This document shows, one piece after another, positions 9,040-16,944 of a stretch of 64,000 nucleotides of DNA. This stretch comes from Mesorhizobium comanense. GTDB lineage: Bacteria > Pseudomonadota > Alphaproteobacteria > Rhizobiales > Rhizobiaceae. Below the pieces are notes generated by a model. The model did no database searches. It saw only the letters and a program-made list of their open reading frames with translations, and was not told the DNA's origin. Location of the stretch: NCBI RefSeq assembly GCF_005503535.1, contig NZ_SCNN01000010.1, forward strand, positions 62,001 to 126,000, read 5' to 3'. The number at the start of each line of letters is the position of its first letter. The first letter of the stretch is position 1. The position numbers were made by a program, and so were the translations under genes.

Positions 9040-9052
9040 TAATACGGTATTA
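9040..9052. promoter_or_regulatory. Candidate GntR operator, perfect palindrome (thioesterase/ALDH promoter)
   Basis: TAATACGGTATTA, a perfect copy of the palindrome at 4233-4245, lies 46 bases before the aldehyde dehydrogenase start in the divergent thioesterase/ALDH region. Confidence 0.7.
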
Positions 9053-9097
9053 GATTATGTGAAAATGACCTGGTCGCGAACGGCAGGAGAGGCCCCC

Positions 9098-10588
9098 ATG
9101 AACGAACAGTCTTCGAGGCTCGTTGCCACCCGCACGCCAGCTCCGATGGTGTCGCCCGAGCTCTACATCGATGGCGAATGGCGATCCGGTAGTGAGACCT
9201 TCGCGGTCCACAACCCCGCCGACGGATCGGTCCTGTGGGAAGTCGCCGACGCGACAGCCGACGATGCCACGGCCGCGCTCGATGCCGCCGTCGCGGCGCA
9301 GCCATCGTGGCGCAAGATGGCGCCCCGGGCGCGTGCGAACCTGCTTCATGCGGCGCATCGGCTGATGCTCGCCCGGGAAGCCGACATCGTGCTGGCCATG
9401 ACGCTCGAAAGCGGCAAGCCGCTGACCGAATCGCGCGCCGAATTCAACCTGTCTGTCGACTTCCTGCTCTGGTTCGCCGAGCAGGTGGCCCATGTGCACG
9501 GTACCTATGCGGACAGCTCGAACGGGGGGTTCAGGATTGTCGTCTCGCACCAGCCGGTCGGGCCCAGCCTGCTGATCACGCCCTGGAATTTCCCCTTGCT
9601 GATGATCGTCAGAAAGGCGGGAGCGGCCCTGGCGGCCGGCTGTACCATCGTGGCGAAATCCGCACAGGAGACACCGTTGACGAACGCCTTGTTCGTTCAG
9701 GTGCTTCATGATGCCGGCTTTCCCAAAGGCGTGGTGAACCTGCTTCACACCTCGACATCGTCGGCGATTTCGGAAACGCTGATGGCCGACAGCCGGCTGC
9801 GCAAGGTGAGCTTCACGGGGTCCACGCGTGTCGGCAGCGTTCTGTTGCGACAGGGCGCCGAGAACATCTTGAACTGTTCTCTTGAGCTTGGGGGCGACGG
9901 CCCCTTCGTCGTTCTCGATGATGCCGATGTGGACCTCGCGGTGGCTCAGGCGGTCATCTGCAAATATCGCAACGCCGGCCAGGCTTGCGTGGCGGCGAAC
10001 CGCATCATCGTCCACCGCGCCGTCGAGAAGGAATTCACCGCGAAGTTCGTGGAAATGGTCAGGGGACTCAAGGTCGGCAACGGGCTCGATGTCGTCGATG
10101 TCGGGCCGATGATATCGGCTCGACAACGCGACCGGCTGCAGGCAACGATTGCCGATCTGGTCAGGGGAGGTGGCGAGGTGCTGGCCGGCGGCAAGGCCAT
10201 CGACGGGCCCGGTTATTTCTTCGAGCCTACCGTGGTCCGCTTCGGGCAGCGCAGCGACGTGATGTGCAATCAAGAATTGTTCGCGCCGGTGGCCACCATC
10301 TTCGCGGTGGACAGTGTGGCCGAAGCACTGGCGTTCGCCAACGATTCACGGTTCGGGCTGGCGTCCTACGTCTTCACGCAGGATCTGACCCGGGCCGTTG
10401 CCTTTGGCGAGCAGCTCGAGTTTGGAATGGTTGGCATCAATCGCGGCATCATGGCGGATCCCGCGGCGCCCTTCGGCGGCACCAAGGCGTCCGGGCTCGG
10501 CCGGGAGGCCGGACACGACGGCATCTATGAGTTTCTCGAAAAGAAATATATGGCCGTTACCGTTGGCGAGCCGACGGAGAGGTTCTGA
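9098..10588 (+). CDS. NAD(P)-dependent aldehyde dehydrogenase (semialdehyde type)
   Basis: Oxidises an aldehyde, here probably an omega-oxoacid, to the acid. The 496-residue protein has TPWNFPL, VAKSAQETP with the cofactor lysine, FTGSTRVG, LELGGDGPFVV with the general-base glutamate, and the catalytic cysteine in NAGQACVAANR. These resemble succinate-semialdehyde dehydrogenases. The ATG at 9098 has CAGGAGAGG 7 bases upstream. Its stop codon overlaps the start of the alcohol dehydrogenase by one base (TGATG), so the two are coupled. In cyclohexanol-type pathways this pair converts hydroxyacid to diacid. KS replaces the usual KP after the cofactor lysine, a mild oddity. Confidence 0.92.
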   Translation: MNEQSSRLVATRTPAPMVSPELYIDGEWRSGSETFAVHNPADGSVLWEVADATADDATAALDAAVAAQPSWRKMAPRARANLLHAAHRLMLAREADIVLAMTLESGKPLTESRAEFNLSVDFLLWFAEQVAHVHGTYADSSNGGFRIVVSHQPVGPSLLITPWNFPLLMIVRKAGAALAAGCTIVAKSAQETPLTNALFVQVLHDAGFPKGVVNLLHTSTSSAISETLMADSRLRKVSFTGSTRVGSVLLRQGAENILNCSLELGGDGPFVVLDDADVDLAVAQAVICKYRNAGQACVAANRIIVHRAVEKEFTAKFVEMVRGLKVGNGLDVVDVGPMISARQRDRLQATIADLVRGGGEVLAGGKAIDGPGYFFEPTVVRFGQRSDVMCNQELFAPVATIFAVDSVAEALAFANDSRFGLASYVFTQDLTRAVAFGEQLEFGMVGINRGIMADPAAPFGGTKASGLGREAGHDGIYEFLEKKYMAVTVGEPTERF

Positions 10589-11832
10589 TGGCATTGGAAA
10601 ATCGGCTCGGTCTCGGCTTTGCGCGGCAGCCCAAGATGGTGCTGTTCGGGCCCGGTCAGCGCCGGCAACTGCCCTATACGGTCAAGGCGGTTGCCCGGCA
10701 TGCCCTTGTTGTCACCGACGAGCGCATGGCGACCACGCCGCAACTGAAAGAAATGGTCGCCTCGATCGAAGCCGCCGGCGTCAAGGTTTCGCTCTACGAC
10801 CGCGCACTGCCTGACCTGCCGCGCGCCAACATAGTCGAGGCGACCGGGCGCTTCGCCGGCACGGGCATCGATGCGGTCGTCGGCATTGGCGGCGGCAGCT
10901 GCATGGATCTCGCGAAAGCGGTCGCGGTGGTGCTCGCCAATGGCGGCGACGTGCGCGACTATTACGGCGAGTTCAAGGTTCCAGGTCCGGCGCTGCCGAT
11001 CGTCACCGTGCCGACGACGGGGGGCACGGGCGCCGAAGTGACGAGCATCGCCGTCATCTTCGACGACGAGAAGAACATGAAGATGGCTATCGCCGATGCC
11101 CACATCGAGCCACATGCCGCCATCATTGATCCCGAGCTTACGATTTCGTGTCCTCCAGGGCTGACGGCCGCGACCGCGGCGGATGCTTTGTCCCATCTCG
11201 TCGAGGCGTTCACCGCCCGGCCGAAGAACCCGTCGGCGGAAGAGATCGCCACGAAAATATATGTCGGCAAGAACCGGATCACCGACATGTTCTGCGCGCA
11301 GGGACTGGCCCTCATGAACACCGGGCTGGCACGCGTCGTGGCCGATCCGGGCGACCTCGCGGCGCGTTCCGACGTCATGTTCGCGGCCTATTGCGCTGGC
11401 ATGGCGATCAACACCACCGGCACGGCCGCCGCACATGCGATCCAAAGCCCGATCGCCGCCGTCAGCCATGCCTCGCATGGCTTCGGCGTTGGCGCGCTGC
11501 TGCCTTATGTGATGCGCTTCAACCTGCCCTATTGTGTGCCGGAGTTCGCGGAGATGGCGCGCATCCTCAAAGCGGCGGATGGATCAGAGCCGTTGCTCGA
11601 ACAGGCGCGCAACGGAATTGTCCGCATCGAGGCGTTGCTGGCAACGGTAGGCACACCGCTCAACCTCAGGGATATCGGCCTGCGGCCCGAGCATTTCCAG
11701 CAAGTCGCGAGACAATCCATGCTGGCGTCCCGCCTGGTTGTGAACAACCCCGGACCTATGAGCGAGGACGCGGTCGCCGCACTTCTGGCGCGCGGCTACA
11801 ATGACGATCGAAGCTGGTGGGAGAGGCCCTGA
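10588..11832 (+). CDS. Iron-containing alcohol dehydrogenase (group III)
   Basis: Oxidises a primary alcohol, probably the omega-hydroxyacid released by lactone opening. The 414-residue protein shows the NAD motif GIGGGSCMDLAKA, the VPTTGGTGAE loop, metal ligands in DALSHLVEA (Asp and His), a His in AAHAIQSPI and a His in SHASHGFGVGALLP. All four family ligands are therefore present. The gene starts inside the stop codon of the aldehyde dehydrogenase and has GGAGAGG upstream. The MBL-fold hydrolase gene follows after 55 bases. The substrate is inferred from the neighbours. Confidence 0.92.
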   Translation: MALENRLGLGFARQPKMVLFGPGQRRQLPYTVKAVARHALVVTDERMATTPQLKEMVASIEAAGVKVSLYDRALPDLPRANIVEATGRFAGTGIDAVVGIGGGSCMDLAKAVAVVLANGGDVRDYYGEFKVPGPALPIVTVPTTGGTGAEVTSIAVIFDDEKNMKMAIADAHIEPHAAIIDPELTISCPPGLTAATAADALSHLVEAFTARPKNPSAEEIATKIYVGKNRITDMFCAQGLALMNTGLARVVADPGDLAARSDVMFAAYCAGMAINTTGTAAAHAIQSPIAAVSHASHGFGVGALLPYVMRFNLPYCVPEFAEMARILKAADGSEPLLEQARNGIVRIEALLATVGTPLNLRDIGLRPEHFQQVARQSMLASRLVVNNPGPMSEDAVAALLARGYNDDRSWWERP

Positions 11833-11887
11833 TTTCGCACCGGGGCGCCAGTTGAACGACACGCAAGGACGAACGTTGGGAGGTTTT

Positions 11888-12811
11888 ATGGCGGCGCCGT
11901 TTCGCAAGAGTCAGAATGCCGGCTGGTTCCGGTTCTATCTCGGTGACTTCGAATGCACGGTGGTCTGGGACGGCTACATCCACCATGGATATGAGGGTAT
12001 TTTCCCCAATGCCGATCCACAGGAGATGGGCCGTCTGCAGCATGACTGGCACCTGCCTTCGGACCATATTCCGATGGATCTCAACCCGGTGGTCGTCAAT
12101 ACCGGCGAGAAACTGATCCTGGTCGACACGGGAATGGGCAGGACGTCCACCATGTTCGGGAACACGATGGGGCGCATGCTGGAAAACATGCGTGCGTCCG
12201 GCATCGAGCCCGAGGAAATCGATGTCGTGCTGATGACCCATCTGCATCCGGACCACTCTTTCGGGTTGATCAATCCGGACGGGTCCGCGACCTTTGCGAA
12301 CGCCGATCTTTACGTGACGCGGACCGATTGGAACGAATGGGCCAACGAAGCCAACCTGACGCGCAACGATTTCAAAGCGCCGTGGTCGGAAGGAACGCTG
12401 GCCGCCGTGGCGCCTTACCGGCAGCGGCTGCATTTCGTGACGCCGGGCAAGGAAGTGCTGCCCGGCATCGTCGCCTTCAGTGTCGCCGGTCACAGCAGCG
12501 GCCAATGCGCCTACATTTTCGAAAGCAGGGGCGAGAAGGTGGTCTTCACCGGCGATGTCGCACATCACCAGATCTACGATCCCGCCCATCCGGAATGGTT
12601 CTTCCACATGGACTACGACAGCGATCCCGAAATGGGGGCGGCGGCCAAGTCAGCCATTTTCGCCAAAGCTGTCGACGAGGGTATCCGGTTCCATGGCTAT
12701 CATTTTCCCTACCCCGGCCTTGGGGACATGGTCCGGCGGCCGGACGGGACATATCGCTTCCATCCCCAGACCATGAATCCACGGCTATATCCCAGCGGTC
12801 AGGAAGGATAG
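11888..12811 (+). CDS. MBL-fold metallohydrolase, probable lactonase
   Basis: Likely opens the lactone or ester made by the monooxygenase. The 307-residue protein contains THLHPDHSFG (HxHxDH), AGHSSGQ with the third-site His, FTGDVAHH with the bridging Asp and a final His near YHFPYP, the full set of ligands for two zinc ions. The overall plan is that of AHL-lactonase-like MBL proteins. Start at 11888 is supported by GGGAGG about 5 bases upstream; an earlier frame start at 11801 lies inside the preceding gene. No alpha/beta-hydrolase lactonase is visible in the cluster, so this protein is the best candidate for the step. That role is inferred. Confidence 0.85.
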   Translation: MAAPFRKSQNAGWFRFYLGDFECTVVWDGYIHHGYEGIFPNADPQEMGRLQHDWHLPSDHIPMDLNPVVVNTGEKLILVDTGMGRTSTMFGNTMGRMLENMRASGIEPEEIDVVLMTHLHPDHSFGLINPDGSATFANADLYVTRTDWNEWANEANLTRNDFKAPWSEGTLAAVAPYRQRLHFVTPGKEVLPGIVAFSVAGHSSGQCAYIFESRGEKVVFTGDVAHHQIYDPAHPEWFFHMDYDSDPEMGAAAKSAIFAKAVDEGIRFHGYHFPYPGLGDMVRRPDGTYRFHPQTMNPRLYPSGQEG

Positions 12812-13343
12812 TCCGTGGCTCGCTCCGCTCCGGCGGACGCAACTCGGATGCGTGAAAGCCTGTCCGCTCAAGGGTCAACGGAGCGCTTTGTGGCCGAACT
12901 TTCTCGGCAATGAATGTCGGCCCCGGGGGGTTCGAGAGCTTACGTTTCCTCAACGGAGCCGGCAGAATAGCCGGCTGTCGGCCTCTCCACGGCCGGGGTA
13001 AACCCGTTGCGCCCAGGGAGCGCAAGCGCGGAGGCGCATCTGCGATGCGGCTCTCGTCTTCGAGCAGTCGAGGTCGAAATCGCCGGGCGTCTGACCCACT
13101 CCTGGACGAGAAAGCCTTCTTCCCGACGGTGCGCCCAAGATTTGACGCGGCGACAGCCAGCATTCACCAAGCCCCAGGCTTGCGTCTGGCAAGCGCCTAA
13201 TTTTCTGAGACTGGTCGATATTAATCATCGCTAATACACAGCCCGGCAATCAAAATACACTAGAAATTTTGCGATCACTTCAATCGATTCGACTGCGTTA
13301 AGCAGGTCGAAACCGTCTTGTGATTGTATAGTGCCATTGAGGT
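12812..13343. other. 532-base stretch without a convincing gene
   Basis: Overlapping open frames occur on both strands but show no family pattern and no ribosome sites. A 7-bp stem around AGAATA (12957-12976) may end transcription from the catabolic operon. From about 13200 the sequence becomes AT-rich and probably holds the promoter of the acyltransferase gene. Confidence 0.6.
12957..12976 (+). terminator. Possible transcription-ending hairpin
   Basis: AGCCGGC and GCCGGCT pair around AGAATA. No T-run follows, so termination is uncertain. Confidence 0.3.
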
Positions 13344-14501
13344 GTGCGGGTTACAGGGTTTATTGTGGAACAGCGTGAACGGCGGCACGACATCGACCTG
13401 TTGCGTGTGCTGAGCTTCGGCACGCTGATAATCTACCACACGAGCCTGCTGTACGGCACGAAGACCTGGCTCTTGAATTCTGAAGAAGATATCCGGCTGA
13501 TCGATCTGATTGCGGTCGGATCTCATCCGTGGCGGATGAGCCTGCTTTTTTTCTTGTCGGGTCTGGTAACGTCGTCACTTCTCGACAGAAAATCCGTTGG
13601 CGAAATCCGGAGGTCGCGGACACGGCAACTGCTGCTGCCTTTGTTTGTGGGTGTTCTCCTGATCGTGCCTCCGCAAATATATCTATCCCAGTTCAACCCT
13701 CTCCCCGAATTGTCGTACTGGGAATTCTGGAAGGCTTACGTGATCTCCGGCCTTCGTCTGGAGCACATGTGGTTTCTGGCCTATCTCTGGATTTATATCT
13801 TCGTGTGGTCACTCGTATGGCCACGGCTTGCGAGGCACTGGCCAGGACTATCCGGCGCTTTCGCGTCTTTCCTCAAAGGCGCAAACCTGTTCGTGGCTCC
13901 GATAGTATACCTTTCGATCCTCAGGCTGTGGCTCTACCCGATCGTTGGGGAAACCTTGGTCATCACGAACGACCCCTATGCGCACATCCTTTATTTCTCG
14001 ATGTTCATGGCGGGCTCCCTCCTGATGAACGAACAGAGTTTCTGGCGCGAGATCGACCGGCAAAGATGGATGAGCTGCGCCCTTGCAGTCCTCTCGTTCC
14101 TTGCCCTGGCGACAGTCGTGGTCGCCATTCCGCGCGAGCAGTGGCCAGATGCGCTTGTCGCGGTGATGCGTGTCGTCAGATCGATATTCCAGTGGTGCGC
14201 GATCATTGCATTGCTGGCGTTCGCAAGACGGATCGCCACGCGGCCCAACCGGGTCGTCGCGCATCTGAACAAGTCGATACTGACGTATTATATTGTCCAC
14301 CAGACTATAATAATCATCCTGGCCCATTTCGCCGCGGTGTTCGGATTTCTGGATGTATCGTCTTTTGTTCCGATCGTATTGGCTACGGCACTCGTTTGCA
14401 TAATGATTGCCGAGACGAAGAGACTATCGGCCGTTTACCTCTGGCCTTTGGCTCCAAGGTTGACGGCCTTTCGAAGGGCGGAGCGGGCGCCGGTATCGTG
14501 A
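13344..14501 (+). CDS. Membrane acyltransferase, acyltransferase-3 family
   Basis: Probably transfers acetyl or another acyl group to a surface or exported carbohydrate. The protein (about 385 residues) has around ten membrane segments and starts with the family motif RRHDIDLLRVLSF followed by IIYHTSLLYG (the R/D-LR and H pattern). Both possible starts are GTG: 13344 gives the full frame, 13365 loses seven residues; neither has a clear ribosome site. Its base composition is lower in GC than its neighbours, with many A/T-ending codons, which suggests acquisition from elsewhere. It precedes an adaptor remnant and a GT-C transferase, so a polysaccharide role is plausible. Confidence 0.8.
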   Translation: MRVTGFIVEQRERRHDIDLLRVLSFGTLIIYHTSLLYGTKTWLLNSEEDIRLIDLIAVGSHPWRMSLLFFLSGLVTSSLLDRKSVGEIRRSRTRQLLLPLFVGVLLIVPPQIYLSQFNPLPELSYWEFWKAYVISGLRLEHMWFLAYLWIYIFVWSLVWPRLARHWPGLSGAFASFLKGANLFVAPIVYLSILRLWLYPIVGETLVITNDPYAHILYFSMFMAGSLLMNEQSFWREIDRQRWMSCALAVLSFLALATVVVAIPREQWPDALVAVMRVVRSIFQWCAIIALLAFARRIATRPNRVVAHLNKSILTYYIVHQTIIIILAHFAAVFGFLDVSSFVPIVLATALVCIMIAETKRLSAVYLWPLAPRLTAFRRAERAPVS

Positions 14502-14712
14502 TGGGCAGGCTGGGTTTCCCCGAGGCAATCGCCGGTGGGGTTCTGGCGTAACCGGTTCAGTTCATTGCGGCGGCGCGGGCGTGGCGTTGCCGGAAAAACC
14601 AAGCCCGTCGGTGGTGCGGGATGCAAACGGCAATTCGATTGTCGATGGAGCCTCTGAACTCTTTGGCAATGAAACACAGGATGGCTTTACGGCCCTGGCG
14701 GCTTTCGACTCC

Positions 14713-15004
14713 ATGGGGCAGGAGGTGGCCCTGAAGCTCTCGGCCTTCAATCAGCGTGTGACGCCGGAACTGAACGGGGTTGTCGAAGAGATCGCAGCTG
14801 ATCTCAGTGTCGACGAGCGCAGCGGCGCGGGCTTCTACACGGTTCGCGTCAGCCTGCCGCTCGGAACTGAAGAAGTTGAAAGGCCTTACCCTGGCGCCGG
14901 GCATGCCCGTCGAGGCGTTCTTCTCCACCGGCAGCCGGACCATGCTGTCCTACCTGGTAAAACCACTGGCCGATCAGATAGCGCGGGCGTTCCGTGAGGA
15001 GTGA
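14713..15004 (+). pseudogene. Remnant of an HlyD-type (PrsE-like) secretion adaptor, frameshifted
   Basis: Only the C-terminal ~95 residues of a periplasmic adaptor of type I secretion can be recognised. Frame 1 reads GQEVALKLSAFNQR, TPELNG and GAGFYTVRVSLP, then around 14866 the match moves to frame 2 with LKKLKGLTLAPGMPVEAF, SYLVKPLADQIARAFREE and a stop at 15002-15004. This is the normal end of HlyD/PrsE proteins split by one frameshift. The N-terminal membrane anchor and coiled coil are missing. The stop lies one base before the ATG of the next gene. It cannot make a working adaptor. Confidence 0.75.
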
Positions 15005-15005
15005 C

Positions 15006-16475
15006 ATGGAGGCCTTTGGGCAAGCTTCAATTCCAGGCGGTTCGGTGGCTGCCCAGGGCTCTTCTTCCGGTGCCATCCAGCGATGGTCGATCGGGCCATT
15101 GCTGGCAATGCTGGTGATCGCGACAGCAGGCTTGGCCCTTCGTCTTTTTGGCGCGCGGGGGGATCTCTGGCTTGATGAGATATGGACCTTTGCGCTGCTT
15201 GAGCCGCTGACCTCGGTCGATCAGATATTTTGGCGGATAAATCACGACAACAATCATTTCCTCAATTCGGTCTATCTCTATCTGGTCGGCCCTGACGCAT
15301 CGTCACTGCTTCAACGTGGCCTGTCGGTGGCATTGGGCGTTGGGACCGTCGTTGCCGCCGGCCTGGTGGCGGCTTCACGCGGACGGCGCACCGCCATCGT
15401 TACCAGTGTGTTGTTTGCGACCAGCTACCCGATGGTCCACTACGGCTCCGAGGCGAGAGGCTATGCTGGTCTCGTGCTGTTCACGCTGCTCTCCATCCTG
15501 TTTCTGGAACGCCGACTGCAAGACCGCGGTTCCGCCATCGCCTTTGCGGCGATGGTCCTGCTTGGCTTCCTGTCCCATCTCACCATGGCAGAAACGGTGG
15601 CGATCCTTGTTGCCTGGGCTTCTTGGCGTGTCTGGTCACGTACGGGCAGCCTCGCCGCCACCAATCACGAGGTCGGCCTGATTTTCGCGCCGGCCTTTTT
15701 GGCCGTTCTTCCGCTTGCAGCTTGCGTGCTCCTTGGCGGTGTATTGTTCGGGTTCCAGATCGGCGGCGTTTCCCCGTTTACGTTCCAGACCTTCGCCCAA
15801 GGATATGGCGGTATGATCCGCTATCTGTTGGGCCTGCCTTGGGGGATAAGCGATTGGGCCTGCATAGTCTCGGCTTGCGGTCTGGTCCTTGTTTCTGCCG
15901 GAGTGTGGCGCGACCCACGGTCCAGCCTCTACGTCATAGGGATCTGCGGGCTGCCCCTGCTGATCGCGGTGGCGCATGTGCCGAATGTGGAGTTTCCGCG
16001 CTACTTTCTGGTCAGCGGAACGCTGTTGTTGCTTCTCGTTGGCCAGCTGTTGGGGCGCGGCCTCTACGCAGGGAGAAGAGGTATCGCGCTATCCGTTGCC
16101 GTCCTGGCGGCAATTCTGATCGGCAACACAGGCTCGCTGATTGAATTCTACAAATATGGGCGTGGGTCCTATTCAAAGATCGTCGACCAGGTCGCGCTGG
16201 GCGACGATTCCTCCTACGCGACAAGCCATGATCTTCGAACTGGGATGGTCGTCGATTATTTCACCGACCGTCTCGACCGCCAGGCAACGTTGGTGCCCGT
16301 GGACAAAATGTGCTTCGCACCCCCAGCCTGGCTGATCCTGGAGCGGGCTACCAATGAACAGCAGCAAATCGTCCAAGCGGCGCCGGGTTGCACCCTGACA
16401 TTCGAACGGACTGACACGGCAACAGCCTGGGGTCTCGCAGGCACTGGCTGGACGTTGTATCGGCGCCACAACTGA
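15006..16475 (+). CDS. GT-C fold membrane glycosyltransferase-like protein
   Basis: About 489 residues with 10 or more membrane segments. An early periplasmic loop holds GDLWLDEIWTF, the acidic pair typical of GT-C transferases (PMT/ArnT-like) that use polyprenyl-linked sugars. SEARGYAGLVL and FPRYFLVSG are also common in this group. Start at 15006 is chosen because GAGGAG lies 5 bases upstream; a GTG at 14994 is in frame but lacks a site. The last ~90 residues form a soluble domain with three cysteines. The neighbouring acyltransferase suggests joint work on a surface glycan. Acceptor and sugar are unknown. Confidence 0.75.
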   Translation: MEAFGQASIPGGSVAAQGSSSGAIQRWSIGPLLAMLVIATAGLALRLFGARGDLWLDEIWTFALLEPLTSVDQIFWRINHDNNHFLNSVYLYLVGPDASSLLQRGLSVALGVGTVVAAGLVAASRGRRTAIVTSVLFATSYPMVHYGSEARGYAGLVLFTLLSILFLERRLQDRGSAIAFAAMVLLGFLSHLTMAETVAILVAWASWRVWSRTGSLAATNHEVGLIFAPAFLAVLPLAACVLLGGVLFGFQIGGVSPFTFQTFAQGYGGMIRYLLGLPWGISDWACIVSACGLVLVSAGVWRDPRSSLYVIGICGLPLLIAVAHVPNVEFPRYFLVSGTLLLLLVGQLLGRGLYAGRRGIALSVAVLAAILIGNTGSLIEFYKYGRGSYSKIVDQVALGDDSSYATSHDLRTGMVVDYFTDRLDRQATLVPVDKMCFAPPAWLILERATNEQQQIVQAAPGCTLTFERTDTATAWGLAGTGWTLYRRHN

Positions 16476-16627
16476 TGCGTCTCGAAGATGCCACCAGGAG
16501 GTAGCCACTCCCGATCTAACAGATGGATATTATGAGAAACCAACCGTCCGCCGGGAGGAGCTGTGCCGGCGCTGGTACGATATCCCCGGCGCCGGAGGTC
16601 TTCCAGCCACCATATGACTAGCCGAGC

Positions 16628-16733
16628 CTAGAGCGGTTCAGCGTTTCACAGAATCGTCGAACCGCTCTAAGCCTTTGTTTTTACGCAATTCCGAACGGAA
16701 AACCGCTACGCACTTTTCCTGGAATTGCTCTAG
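16628..16733 (+). repeat. Intergenic palindromic repeat, family A, complete copy
   Basis: Bounded by CTAG at both ends. It has two hairpins: GAGCGGTTC paired with GAACCGCTC, and GCAATTCC paired with GGAATTGC with an inner GGAAAA/TTTTCC stem. A nearly identical copy lies at 42451-42547 and a partial inverted copy at 31889-31934. Confidence 0.85.
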
Positions 16734-16787
16734 CCTTTCTCCAGTGCTGGGCAGGATTTTACGTCCCGTGCCGCGCTCCTTGCAGGC

Positions 16788-16807
16788 TTGCACGAAATTT
16801 CATGTGC
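16788..16807. promoter_or_regulatory. Candidate operator, site 1 (sugar operon)
   Basis: TTGCAC-GAAATTTC-ATGTGC. The same three words recur in inverted order at 16873-16894. It lies about 140 bases before the binding-protein gene. The SorC regulator encoded in the operon is the natural candidate to bind. Confidence 0.45.
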
Positions 16808-16872
16808 TGATTTTTCCACCGGGTGCCTTGACGAGCATTGGCAAGCCGCATATGCAGTGTTGCGAGGGATTT

Positions 16873-16894
16873 CATGTGATGAAATTTCTTGCAC
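16873..16894. promoter_or_regulatory. Candidate operator, site 2 (sugar operon)
   Basis: CATGTGAT-GAAATTTC-TTGCAC, the inverse arrangement of site 1 with the same GAAATTTC core. It lies about 50 bases before the binding-protein start. Confidence 0.45.
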
Positions 16895-16944
16895 AAATGC
16901 AGGTGATGGGCTTCTATCACCATGGGCTTCAAGCGGAGGAAAAC

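Larger units (their letters stand above)
16476..16944. other. Intergenic region: repeat element and promoter of the sugar operon
   Basis: No gene is seen. It holds a complete palindromic repeat (16628-16733) and, nearer to the operon start, two GAAATTTC-centred sites that may be operators. Confidence 0.7.

Noticed and set aside
12546..13163. 205-codon frame over the MBL gene end and the gap after it
   Set aside because: It overlaps the conserved MBL gene antisense, has no ribosome site and its composition is repetitive R, S and P.
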